Assembly (NCBI RefSeq): GCF_000243815.2
Contig: NZ_AHMT02000050.1
Span: 1-47,777, forward strand
Origin: Leptospira alexanderi serovar Manhao 3 str. L 60
GTDB taxonomy: Bacteria > Spirochaetota > Leptospiria > Leptospirales > Leptospiraceae
DNA: 47,777 nt
Direction of reading: 5' to 3'
Shown here: positions 31,486 to 39,731 of the stretch, one piece after another
Position numbering within the stretch: position 1 is the stretch's first letter
Layout of the letters: the number at the start of each line of letters is the position of its first letter
Program-made: the position numbers and the translations under genes
The notes under the pieces: model-generated
Databases searched by the model: none
What the model was told of the DNA's origin: nothing
The model's input: only the letters and a program-made list of their open reading frames with translations

Positions 31486-32145
31486 ATGAGAATTCTAGAA
31501 CCCGAAAGGCGCGTATTTCTGCAGGTAAGATGCGAAGGCGAACAATTAATTTTCCAAGCTGAAATCGCAGATCCTTCCACGGAGCTGGACATTGAAATCG
31601 CTGTCGCCAGACGTCTGAATGGCGCATCCCTTGAATCAATTCCAAACTCGGTTTACGGATACATAGTCGCGACATGCACGCTCAACTATGTAATCCAAAA
31701 GTTTCCGGAAAATTTTCCGTTTCGATTTAACTCCTTCGAGGAGATACTAGACAAAGAGTTTGTCGTAAAACTCTTCAACGAATACAAGAAAAAAGAAAAC
31801 TGGTTTCAAACCGAGTTAAAAAAAAATCGGGACACTCGAGGAGGCAATTTCAGACGAGAGAAACCTAATCGATTTCATTCTGATAAAAGAGTTTCAGATT
31901 CTACCTCACGGAGTAACGAACCTCGGCAACCTATTTCACGAGCAGAAAAAATTCCTGATCGAAGCGTTGAGCCGAATAGACACAGAAATATATCTGAAAC
32001 GAACGCGCCTTCTTTCGGAGAAACGTCAGGTCGAAAAGATGAATCCAAGCGAATTTCTCGAATCAATCAGTCCGCAGATGATAAATATCCTAAAGGACGA
32101 GGCAGGGTTCTCGAAAGAACAGATTCAGGCTCAGGGAGAACATAA
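31486..32145 (+). CDS. Tail assembly chaperone, zero-frame (G-like) product
   Basis: ATG start after ATCACGGA. Residues 1-110 form the chaperone domain (VRCEGEQLIFQAEIADPSTE, VARRLNGASLESIP, FPFRFNSFEEIL, LFNEYKKKENWFQTEL). At A9 (31818-31826) the zero frame continues for about 105 residues of low-complexity Arg/Ser/Asn sequence that looks out of frame, whereas the +1/-2 frame gives a normal helical continuation. It sits between tail tube and tape measure, the standard place of G/GT-type chaperones. Confidence 0.75.
   Translation: MRILEPERRVFLQVRCEGEQLIFQAEIADPSTELDIEIAVARRLNGASLESIPNSVYGYIVATCTLNYVIQKFPENFPFRFNSFEEILDKEFVVKLFNEYKKKENWFQTELKKNRDTRGGNFRREKPNRFHSDKRVSDSTSRSNEPRQPISRAEKIPDRSVEPNRHRNISETNAPSFGETSGRKDESKRISRINQSADDKYPKGRGRVLERTDSGSGRT
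31818..31826 (+). promoter_or_regulatory. Poly-A (A9) programmed frameshift site in tail chaperone
   Basis: Zero frame reads TTA AAA AAA AAT; the downstream T-like frame reads ATC GGG ACA from 31826, a +1 or -2 shift. That frame has a TAA at 31817-31819, immediately upstream of the run, so it can be entered only at or after the A-run. Mu-type phages use a -2 shift at this gene. Confidence 0.75.
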
Positions 32146-32191
32146 GAAAAAAGAAATACTCGAAAAAATAGAACGAGAGTTACGAATCTAA
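31820..32191 (+). CDS. Tail assembly chaperone, shifted-frame (T-like) extension
   Basis: Open from 31820 to TAA 32189-32191 and abutting the tape measure ATG at 32192. Product: SDERNLIDFILIKEFQILPHG, ALSRIDTEIYLKRTRLLSEK, MNPSEFLESISPQMINILKD, then FSKEQIQAQGEHKKKEIL. No ATG/GTG/TTG in the first 147 bases (first TTG at 31967), so it is expected only as a fusion of about 234-235 residues with the zero-frame domain. G-T fusions bind tape measure and recruit tube subunits. Confidence 0.8.
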   Translation, partial: KKIGTLEEAISDERNLIDFILIKEFQILPHGVTNLGNLFHEQKKFLIEALSRIDTEIYLKRTRLLSEKRQVEKMNPSEFLESISPQMINILKDEAGFSKEQIQAQGEHKKKEILEKIERELRI

Positions 32192-33877
32192 ATGTCTTCC
32201 GAATCGCTTGATATAACGGTCCACGCAAAACCGGATTTTAAAGACGTTGACAAGGATTTAGAAAGGATTGCAAAAAAGGGAAAAAAAGGATTTTCTTTTT
32301 TTGATTCCAAAAGTTGGAACTTTGGTTCTGGGAAAAAACTCAAATCATCTTTTAAAAAAGGATGGAAGCATACAAAGGAAGCTGCTTCTAAATATCACGG
32401 AGGAAGTGCTGGAGCCTTAAAACTCGGCGCAGACGGATCGGATCTCGATGAAACACAGCACGGCGGTTTCTATAACACACTCGACAAAAAAATTTCCACC
32501 GCCAAAGACCTCGCTTCCAAAAAAAAGAAAAAAGGTAATGAAGAAGCAGACGAAGAAAATGAGAAGTCTGGAATATCAAAATATTCTAATGCAACAAAAC
32601 AAATTCAAATCCAAAAAGCCGAAATAAAAATCCAGAATTCCAACTTTGATAAGGGTGGATTCCCTGGAATTGGAACCCCTCCCACAAATAGCGGTGGGGG
32701 AGCCGATACGAAAGGAAACGGACTGACTGCGATGGGAATGGCGATCCCCATTGCAGGCGCAGCGTTTGCGGTTGCCGGTGGAATTTTAAAAACAATCTCT
32801 GCAATCGGGGAACAATATCACGCCGCTATGCAATCGCAAAGCGCAACGATTGGCGCAACCGGTGGATATGTCGGAGGTGGAAGCGGATATTTTGCAAACT
32901 CGGAACTTGCTTCCGCAAATCTCGCAAAAGGGCGCATAACGGGTGAATCGATTTTTGGTAAAGGAAACCAGATCGATTCCGAAACTATGAAGTTTGCCGC
33001 GTCGCAAGGAAAAGGAATCGGTGAAGTTGTTAAAGAACTCGAAACGATCCGAAAAGACAACAAACACGCCGATCTTGGGTTTTTAAGAGGTGGAGCAAAC
33101 GTTTCCGGATTTTCAGGTCTTCGTCAATCCGAATATATTTCAAAACTTGCAAGTGTTTCTGAGAACTTGCGCACAAAAGGATATTCTGGAGAAATCTCCG
33201 ATTACTCGAAATTTGCGGTGGGATTAAATCGAACCGATAAAACGAAACTAGATCCCAATAGGCGCATGTCACTCGCCGAAGAATTATCAAATCATGGAAG
33301 AAGCGGCGCGTTTGGCGGTGGAATATTCGGTTCCCTTTCCATGGCAAGCGCACTAAGCGCAAACGGAGGAGACATTTTTAAAGCGATCCGAGAATCCGAA
33401 TCAAATCCGGGAAAATACATGTCCTCGGCGTTATCCGGAATGGATGCAAACACGCGCGGGATCATTCACAAAATGGGGGGTGGAAGTTTCTCGGAAATGT
33501 CGTCTTTAAAATTTGGTTATGGAGCTTTTTCAAACGACAATTCTTCCATACATGCGGGATACAATAAAGGCCTTGAACTTGATAATTTAAAAAAAGAAAC
33601 ATTTGCTTCCAAAACGGGAGAAGAGGCGGCCAAGGTTGGATACGAACTGAATAACGCTATGTTGAAACTCTTCGAAGAGAACAAAGGCGCTATGTTGAAA
33701 CTTACAAATACGGTGCAAAATATCGAAAAAACACTTCTTCCGGTAGTCTCAACCTCGATTACGGGAATCGTATCAGGGATAGAAAAACTTAGTGAATATG
33801 CAGAACCTCTTGTTAACGGAATCGGAAAACTCGCGTCGCTTGTTTCTCCCGCCGGAATCCTTGTAAAACCGAAATGA
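32192..33877 (+). CDS. Tail tape measure protein
   Basis: 561 residues starting directly after the T-like stop. Lys-rich N-terminus (residues 20-60 and 108-120), then a hydrophobic segment at about 177-206 (GMAIPIAGAAFAVAGGILKTI), Gly/Ala/Ser-rich middle (GGYVGGGSGYFANSELASANL) and a C-terminal helix/hydrophobic end (VVSTSITGIVSGIEKLS). Length sets tail length; at about 1.5 angstrom per residue it would be a short tail near 85 nm. Position between chaperone and fibre genes supports the call. Confidence 0.75.
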   Translation: MSSESLDITVHAKPDFKDVDKDLERIAKKGKKGFSFFDSKSWNFGSGKKLKSSFKKGWKHTKEAASKYHGGSAGALKLGADGSDLDETQHGGFYNTLDKKISTAKDLASKKKKKGNEEADEENEKSGISKYSNATKQIQIQKAEIKIQNSNFDKGGFPGIGTPPTNSGGGADTKGNGLTAMGMAIPIAGAAFAVAGGILKTISAIGEQYHAAMQSQSATIGATGGYVGGGSGYFANSELASANLAKGRITGESIFGKGNQIDSETMKFAASQGKGIGEVVKELETIRKDNKHADLGFLRGGANVSGFSGLRQSEYISKLASVSENLRTKGYSGEISDYSKFAVGLNRTDKTKLDPNRRMSLAEELSNHGRSGAFGGGIFGSLSMASALSANGGDIFKAIRESESNPGKYMSSALSGMDANTRGIIHKMGGGSFSEMSSLKFGYGAFSNDNSSIHAGYNKGLELDNLKKETFASKTGEEAAKVGYELNNAMLKLFEENKGAMLKLTNTVQNIEKTLLPVVSTSITGIVSGIEKLSEYAEPLVNGIGKLASLVSPAGILVKPK

Positions 33878-33913
33878 AACTTCCGATTTTTCATTTCTCA
33901 TTATTTTAGAGGA

Positions 33914-34303
33914 ATGGAAATTCACAGAATTCTTTTTAAATTATTTCAAAGAAATGGAATTTCGATCGAACGAGAAGTGGAGGAATTTGCAACCGAGTTC
34001 CAAGTCCAACAGCCTCAAAAACTTACAAAAGCGATTAGGCAATCCGATAACCTCGTCACAATTCCAATTCCAAATGGAATCACGTTTAAGTATGTTTTGA
34101 TCCTTGCGAAATATCTCTCGGATGATACTGCAATCGGTGTTAAAAAAGATGATCCCGCGCCGCTTGTCGTTCGAATCAACGGTTCAAACCACGACCATCC
34201 GACTTCTCAAGGATTTGTTGCGTGGGCCGGTGGAATCAATTCTTTAAGAGTCGCGACAACCTACGATACGAATCAAATTTTAATCGAAATTTATTTAGGT
34301 TAA
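33914..34303 (+). CDS. Tail-associated protein, 129 aa
   Basis: AGAGGA close before the ATG (spacing about 1-3). Helical N-terminus (FKLFQRNGISIEREVEEFATEF) then beta strands (NLVTIPIPNGITFKYVLILAKYLSDD; DPAPLVVRINGSNHDHPTSQG; TNQILIEIYLG). Located between tape measure and fibre genes. No specific family recognised; may be a baseplate or fibre-connecting protein. Confidence 0.6.
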   Translation: MEIHRILFKLFQRNGISIEREVEEFATEFQVQQPQKLTKAIRQSDNLVTIPIPNGITFKYVLILAKYLSDDTAIGVKKDDPAPLVVRINGSNHDHPTSQGFVAWAGGINSLRVATTYDTNQILIEIYLG

Positions 34304-34305
34304 AC

Positions 34306-35805
34306 TTGAACTCAGTTTTTAACTTCTTACTTCGAGGAATCGGAAGTTCGGTCAAATTAGGTAAAAACGGACCGAGGCTGAAAAGTTCCGGTTCAAACGT
34401 CGAATTCAGACTTCCGGACGATACGGGACTCACTAACCTAAAAGTTGCGTCTCCGATAGATCCGGATGATGCGGTAAACCTAGATTGGATTAGAAAAGAA
34501 GTATTAGCGAATTGGAATACTCCTGTTCAAAGTTTGTTAGAATTAAAATCAATTCCCAATTCTGAAAGAAACGACAAACAAATCAGAGAAGTAGAAGACG
34601 AACTTTCTTTCTATCAATTCGATTCTCAGTCAATGGCCCCTGTCCCCGATCTAATCGATCCGACTCGCATAATTCTTCCGAATGATTTAACGATGAACTC
34701 TCCCGGTAGGTGGTTAAAAACAACCGCAAGAACGGCCCTTCATTTTCAACTAATCGGCCTTAGCCTAAACGATCATCCGCAATACCAACTAAGGTCCGAA
34801 AAAAATTCATCAAACGGCTACCCAGGTCTTGATTCCAATTTCGGTTTAGAACTCACGTCACCCGGCGGTGTTCGAAGTGTGTTAAAATCCCTTACAAACC
34901 TTGCAAGGGAATATCTTCTTCCCGATAGTTCGGGAACTCTTGCACTCGACACGGAGTTTCAAGGTTCAACCTCACTTTTAAACGGAGTAAAAGGTCTAGT
35001 TCCCGCACCGCTTATTTCAGACAGAGAAAAGTTTTTGTCAGGAGACGGAGTTTGGAGAACAAATTTTGGTTCTTTAAAAAATTCATCCGTAAAAACTTCC
35101 CCCCATACCGCTACCAAATACGAAAGAGTTCTTTGTGACGTATCGTTAAATCAAATCTCAATCACACTTCCTTTAAATCCGGACGATAACGAAGTCGTAG
35201 GTATATTAGATATTTCCAATTTTGCCGGAACCAATCCGATTACTGTTCTTCGTAACGGTCAAAAAATTGAAGACCAAACTGAAGACTGGCAATTAGACCT
35301 TGATGGTGGATCATGGGAACTCGCTTTTTCTTTAGAAAAGGGTAGTTGGTATTTTTTAAGCTTCAAAGGATATAACAACATAGCTTCTACAAACGGGATT
35401 CTTACAAATTCACCGTCTTTTTTTGAAACCTCACTCGCACCGTCTGCAAACTCAGTCCGGGAATATTTTGACCGACTGCAAATGTCTTTAATGCAGTTGA
35501 TTTCTCAAGGTAGTGTTTTTCTCTTCGGAGGCAATTATGCGCCACAAGGGACTTTGGTAAAAAACGCATTTTTTGAAGGAACAACTAACGCAAGCGGTCT
35601 TTGTGCTATCAGCACAGGTCTTTCAAATTCCATTCTTTCTGTTTTCGCATGTGTATCGGATAACGCAGGAAAATGGTATTTTCTTTTTCCTTCGGGAACT
35701 ACGGTAACCGGGTATTTCGACGATCAGGGAAATGTTTCGATTCAGTTTACGGGAAGTTCTATATTTTTTAACCGTAATGTTCGTATTGTGGTAGAATACA
35801 AATGA
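34306..35805 (+). CDS. Tail fibre protein, 499 aa
   Basis: TTG at 34306 with AGGT about 6 bases upstream; an earlier in-frame Met at 34222 lies inside the previous gene and is unlikely. N-terminal GNGPRLKSSGSNVEFRLPDD and VNLDWIRKEVLANWNTPVQSL are typical of phage fibre heads with 'A-V-N-L-D-W-I-R-K' attachment strands; beta-rich distal part (SVFLFGGNYAPQGTLVKN; YFLFPSGTTVTGYFDDQGN). Forms the first of three fibre-type genes. Confidence 0.65.
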   Translation: MNSVFNFLLRGIGSSVKLGKNGPRLKSSGSNVEFRLPDDTGLTNLKVASPIDPDDAVNLDWIRKEVLANWNTPVQSLLELKSIPNSERNDKQIREVEDELSFYQFDSQSMAPVPDLIDPTRIILPNDLTMNSPGRWLKTTARTALHFQLIGLSLNDHPQYQLRSEKNSSNGYPGLDSNFGLELTSPGGVRSVLKSLTNLAREYLLPDSSGTLALDTEFQGSTSLLNGVKGLVPAPLISDREKFLSGDGVWRTNFGSLKNSSVKTSPHTATKYERVLCDVSLNQISITLPLNPDDNEVVGILDISNFAGTNPITVLRNGQKIEDQTEDWQLDLDGGSWELAFSLEKGSWYFLSFKGYNNIASTNGILTNSPSFFETSLAPSANSVREYFDRLQMSLMQLISQGSVFLFGGNYAPQGTLVKNAFFEGTTNASGLCAISTGLSNSILSVFACVSDNAGKWYFLFPSGTTVTGYFDDQGNVSIQFTGSSIFFNRNVRIVVEYK

Positions 35806-36521
35806 AGAGTTTTAAAAACGATTATTTAAAGGACAATCAAATCCGTCAGTACGTGGATTTAAAACTTCTAGAAGAAATATCTACGAGAATTACCGTAGAT
35901 TCTTACCTGCAATCTCAAATTTTAACCAAATTAAACTCTATCGAAAAAGGTGTACCTTTCGGTGTCGCCACTCTTGATTCGGACGGTCTCCTTTTATCCA
36001 ATCAAAGGCCCTCGTCCAATTTTGAAAAAACATTAATCTCCAAAGGACAACTTGTAACACGCGACGCTTCGGGAAATTTCATTTCGGTTTCCCCCGGACT
36101 GAATAATGAGATTCTAATCTTTGATTCAAGCTCGCAAGGAGGATTTAAACCAGCTTCACTTGGTAGTCTTTTTTCTCTTCCAGGAATGAAGACGTTATGC
36201 GATTACGTCAGGCAAACTTCTCCTTTTACAAATCTATTTTCAGCGGGAAATAGGACACTTGATTGCTCTACCTCGAATCTTTTTCGAATCACAGGCGGAA
36301 ACGCTACGATCACGTTTTCAAATATGACTGAAAACGAAGTAGTAAATGTCGTCTTTGAATCTACTGGTTCGCCGTATACAATTACCTGGTCTGGAGGAAC
36401 GTTTCTCTGGTCGGGTGCCATTATTCCAACACCATCTTCTTTATCCGGAAGAAAAGACTTTTACTCTTTTATAAAAGTGGGGGGTCAAATTTTTTCTTCG
36501 GGTGTTTTAAACATGGGTTAA
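35802..36521 (+). CDS. Tail fibre-related protein, 239 aa
   Basis: Coupled by ATGA to the preceding fibre gene. N-terminal coil (FKNDYLKDNQIRQYVDLKLLEE) then a strand-rich region (ATLDSDGLLLSNQRPSSNFE), and a C-terminal beta domain (GGNATITFSNMTENEVVNVV; GSPYTITWSGGTFLWSG), the latter similar to fibre head domains. Likely a distal or connector fibre segment. Confidence 0.55.
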   Translation: MKSFKNDYLKDNQIRQYVDLKLLEEISTRITVDSYLQSQILTKLNSIEKGVPFGVATLDSDGLLLSNQRPSSNFEKTLISKGQLVTRDASGNFISVSPGLNNEILIFDSSSQGGFKPASLGSLFSLPGMKTLCDYVRQTSPFTNLFSAGNRTLDCSTSNLFRITGGNATITFSNMTENEVVNVVFESTGSPYTITWSGGTFLWSGAIIPTPSSLSGRKDFYSFIKVGGQIFSSGVLNMG

Positions 36522-36524
36522 TGA

Positions 36525-37679
36525 ATGTTTTTACCATTTGCGCATTTCCAAAAAGTAAATTTTAAACCTTATGTAGATCCAATTTCTATCGGAGCTTTAA
36601 ATTCATCGGGGGCTATTTACTCAGTGATCCAAGTTGGAAATACAATCTTCCTTGGAGGTGATTTTACATCTATCGGCGGAGTTGTTCGTAACGGTATTGC
36701 GGCGATTGATTCTGTCACTGGCAACCTTCTTCCATTTTTTCAAGGAACTGGCGGAGTAGGGGGAATCAACTTTGTTTCTTCGTTTCATTATACCGGTTCG
36801 ATGCTTTTAGTCGGAGGTGCGTTTTCTTCCCTAGGAGGTATTTCGAGAAATGGTATAGCGGCTATTGATCCGTCTAATGCAAACGTTCTTTCTTGGTATC
36901 CAAGTGGTGGCCTTACAAGTACGGGCTTCACACTTTATACATTTTGTCAAAAAGGAAATATTTTGTACGTTGCTGGAAGTTTTACAAGCATAAGCGGGGT
37001 ACAAAGGGCAAGGATTGCGGCTCTGGATCTTTCGAATGCGAGTGTTTTACCTTGGTATCCGACAAGCGGCGCGGCGACTGGTTACCCCAAGAAACTTTTT
37101 TTGTCTGAAGACGGTAATACTCTTTATGTCGGCGGAAGTTTTCAAAAAATTGGCGGACTTAGTAAAGCAAGACTTGCCGCCGTTGACGCAACTACTGGGG
37201 AGGTTTTGTCTTTTACTCCTCCTTCTTTTTTAAGTTCTAGCACTTCCGTACCCTATATCAGTTGTCTTGCACAATCTGGATCAAAACTTTTTATTGGTGG
37301 GGAATTTTCGAGTGTCGCAGGTCAAACTAGAAGCGGTTTTGCCGTTTTAGATGCTACGACAGGAAGTCTCCTGTCTAACTATCCAAACGGTGGATTTTCA
37401 AGCCCAACCGCATACAAAAGTTTCGTTTTAAAAAATTCGTTCCTCTATATCGGCGGTTGGTTTGATTCCGTAGGCGGTCAGGTAAGGAATGGAATTGCCG
37501 CTTTGGACTCAAATTCTCTAAACGTTCTTTCTTGGTACCCTCCAGGCGGTCTAGGAGGTCCCAATGCTTCCATCTACAATTTTTCTCCATGCGGTCCTGA
37601 TTCCATTTGGGTCAATGGCTATTTTAATTCAATAGGCGGTGTAATGCGAAACGCCAATGCAAAACTAAACCTTTTCTAA
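36525..37679 (+). CDS. Seven-repeat beta-propeller (DUF5122-like) putative receptor-binding protein
   Basis: 384 residues with seven units of about 50 residues, each having IFLGGDFTSIGG-VVRNGIAAID-type cores (also LLVGGAFSSLGG, LYVGGSFQKIGG, LFIGGEFSSVAG, LYIGGWFDSVGG, IWVNGYFNSIGG). The last unit lacks its final strand, while the first ends with an N-terminal strand-rich segment (FKPYVDPISIGALNSSG), suggesting circular closure. Its stop overlaps the portal stop by 4 bases (convergent). A propeller at the fibre tip is a good candidate for receptor recognition. Confidence 0.75.
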   Translation: MFLPFAHFQKVNFKPYVDPISIGALNSSGAIYSVIQVGNTIFLGGDFTSIGGVVRNGIAAIDSVTGNLLPFFQGTGGVGGINFVSSFHYTGSMLLVGGAFSSLGGISRNGIAAIDPSNANVLSWYPSGGLTSTGFTLYTFCQKGNILYVAGSFTSISGVQRARIAALDLSNASVLPWYPTSGAATGYPKKLFLSEDGNTLYVGGSFQKIGGLSKARLAAVDATTGEVLSFTPPSFLSSSTSVPYISCLAQSGSKLFIGGEFSSVAGQTRSGFAVLDATTGSLLSNYPNGGFSSPTAYKSFVLKNSFLYIGGWFDSVGGQVRNGIAALDSNSLNVLSWYPPGGLGGPNASIYNFSPCGPDSIWVNGYFNSIGGVMRNANAKLNLF

Positions 37680-39271
37680 AAAAGAAGATCCTCATCTAAA
37701 TCCTCTTCGGTTTCCATTTCTTTCTCATTTTCAGAATATCCCATTTCAGGATATTCTGAATTGGAATCATTTTCAGAGTTTTCGATTCTGTTTTGAAGAA
37801 GCTGGAGATTTTGCTGAAAAATCGGATTTAGAATCACGGCACCCGCCATTTTGTAATCTTCTTCCTTGACTCCATACAGTTCAGCGAGAGTTTCCGCAAC
37901 AGTCGGTTTGTCCTGTTCGATTCGAATTTCATCGACCAGTTTCCAGTTTGAAACCTCGTCTTTATTTTTAGCGAGTTTGTCTTTTTCATCTTCCGGATTT
38001 TTTCCCGAGAATTCGCAAACGATCCCCACGAAATCATCTTCTCTAAACTCGCGCACTCGGTTAAACGAAAACTCGAAGTATGTTAAAAGAGAAAGGTTAG
38101 CGCGGGTCATGGAAAGCTTACTTTTTTCAACCTGGTTCCCTTCCGAAAAAGTTGCCTGCGATCCGATGAGTCTGAGGCCAAGTTCCGACTGGTCCATTCC
38201 GTGACCCATGAGAACAAAGCTCGTGCACCACTGCATGAGCTCTTTGAATAACATATCGTTTGGAATGGAAAGAGGAGTCCAGCGCACTTCACCGGCGGAC
38301 GTGCCGATGATCGGAATTCTGTGTGAATCGTCGAGTCCCGAAATCATTTCCTGCCATTGAAGTTGAAGCGACTCGATTACTTCTTGGGTTGCGTCTCCTT
38401 GAAACGACATGAACCCTTGCGGGTGCTGTCTTGTGAAAGTATCTCGGTTGAATTTGAGGGAATTGATGACCGCAACTAGATCCAATATACACGCTTCGAG
38501 CGGAGAGAATCCAAAACCCCGCATCGATACGTCTGAGATATGGTTTTTATGAAGCCAAAGAATTTCCGAAGAAGAGAACGTTTCTACAATATTGTCGTCA
38601 ATGATTTGTACGAACGCAATTCCTTTGTCCCCTCCATATCCTTTTTCCGGATCGACTTGAAAGATTGTCGCGGGATCAAGATACCTGATCTCAATTAACT
38701 TTCCAAAACTGTTATATACCAAATAAAACGCGATACTATCGAGTGTGAGAGTGTCCCTAATCATCATCTCGAAAACAGATCCTAGATGATCTCGGTTCTG
38801 CCAACCTTCGGTCAAGTCTCCCATTTTCTCGAAGAAACGGCCGCACTTTCGCATTTTGAAATTAAGTTCATCGTCAATCTGATCTTCTTCAAATTCGGTT
38901 CGAAACCAAAGACCGGTTTTTTTTGAAATACAAGCGAATTTGGTAAGATCCTCTACCCGAACTGTGTGAATCGCTGAAATAAGAGAAGTACCATACGTGG
39001 AATTTCTTAATTGTTGGTAAGGGATTCTCCATGTCGGTCGGAGCTTTACACCGTCTCGGATTTGTTGGAGTTGGTCGTAGTTATATACGGGATTTCTTCC
39101 CGCAATTTTGTCGGAATTGATCTGATTAAAAAACGATTTTGCGAGGAATTGAAGTCTATCGTTTACGACTTTCGCGTCTATATTTTGTTTTTGGTTTTCG
39201 TTACTTCGAGTTCTTCGTTCTAAATTTCGTTCAAAGTTCACCCCTCGGGGTCTTCCGTTTTTTGCGTTCAC
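37676..39271 (-). CDS. Portal protein
   Basis: 531 residues from GTG 39271 with GGAG four bases upstream. Charged N-terminus then FACISKKTGLWFRTEFEEDQ; core with IRYLDPATIFQVDPE, FSSSEILWLHKNHISD, GFGFSPLEACILDLVAVINS, FTRQHPQGFMSF and EKSKLSMTRANLSLLTYFEF matches HK97/PBSX-type portals. C-terminus is acidic (ESENDSNSEYP, ETEEDLDED). It is on the opposite strand to both the terminase and the capsid, an unusual placement. Portal dodecamers gate DNA entry and join the neck. Confidence 0.8.
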   Translation of the reverse strand: MNAKNGRPRGVNFERNLERRTRSNENQKQNIDAKVVNDRLQFLAKSFFNQINSDKIAGRNPVYNYDQLQQIRDGVKLRPTWRIPYQQLRNSTYGTSLISAIHTVRVEDLTKFACISKKTGLWFRTEFEEDQIDDELNFKMRKCGRFFEKMGDLTEGWQNRDHLGSVFEMMIRDTLTLDSIAFYLVYNSFGKLIEIRYLDPATIFQVDPEKGYGGDKGIAFVQIIDDNIVETFSSSEILWLHKNHISDVSMRGFGFSPLEACILDLVAVINSLKFNRDTFTRQHPQGFMSFQGDATQEVIESLQLQWQEMISGLDDSHRIPIIGTSAGEVRWTPLSIPNDMLFKELMQWCTSFVLMGHGMDQSELGLRLIGSQATFSEGNQVEKSKLSMTRANLSLLTYFEFSFNRVREFREDDFVGIVCEFSGKNPEDEKDKLAKNKDEVSNWKLVDEIRIEQDKPTVAETLAELYGVKEEDYKMAGAVILNPIFQQNLQLLQNRIENSENDSNSEYPEMGYSENEKEMETEEDLDEDLLF

Positions 39272-39423
39272 TGTCTCCGATATTAAAAAATTTTAAAAAA
39301 TCGGATGTGGGGTTTTGCAGGGTTTTTTACGTGCAAAACCCCGGTTTTGTACTTTTCGCATATCGGAATCCAGGATACGTTTCTCTTAATTTCCGATATG
39401 AACTTACCGGTTAAGTTCAGTCT
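39272..39423. promoter_or_regulatory. Divergent control region with long inverted repeats (portal versus 39424 operon)
   Basis: Contains GGGGTTTTGCA (39309-39319) paired with TGCAAAACCCC (39332-39342), an 11-bp perfect stem with 12-base loop, and CATATCGGAA (39359-39368) paired with TTCCGATATG (39391-39400), 10-bp perfect arms with a 22-base loop. TCCGATAT occurs at 39276-39283 and 39392-39399 and inverted at 39360-39367. Minus-strand T-runs follow the first stem. Divergent promoters with operator sites are likely. Confidence 0.55.
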
Positions 39424-39729
39424 ATGTCTTCAAAGTCTTTTACGTTTCAGGATTACAATCGTCTCGAAATTCAAAACCAGTTTACGGCTCCGGGTAACAC
39501 AATTCTAAACGCACCTGACCGAATGTACTTTATTACCGAAATTGCAGCGAGTGGTGCGTGGACCATTCATGTAAAAGGGAATAACGCGGATCAGGATTTA
39601 CGAAATTACGATCGTCATGGGTCAGGCGACAAACAATTCTTTCGGCCAATTTGTGCGAGTGAAGCAAGTTTTAACGGAGTTAGCGAAGTTTCCGGTTTCT
39701 GGATCAATGCAACGAAGGTTCTACACTAA
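39424..39729 (+). CDS. Hypothetical structural-region protein, 101 aa
   Basis: ATG start after the divergent control region. Mixed beta character (RLEIQNQFTAPGNTILNAPD; IAASGAWTIHVKGNNADQDL; VSGFWINATKVLH), no membrane segment. Could be a small head or fibre decoration protein. Starts the plus-strand operon leading to neck genes. Confidence 0.5.
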   Translation: MSSKSFTFQDYNRLEIQNQFTAPGNTILNAPDRMYFITEIAASGAWTIHVKGNNADQDLRNYDRHGSGDKQFFRPICASEASFNGVSEVSGFWINATKVLH

Positions 39730-39731
39730 AC

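Noticed and set aside
32186..32786. Lys/Gly-rich region of the tape measure as separate small ORFs on minus
   Set aside because: They are shadows of a GA-rich plus-strand gene.
34222..34305. Upstream in-frame start for the fibre gene
   Set aside because: The added residues lie within the previous gene and look out of frame; TTG 34306 has a good ribosome-binding site.
37834..38492. Short ORFs on both strands within the portal gene
   Set aside because: They overlap a long, well-supported portal frame.
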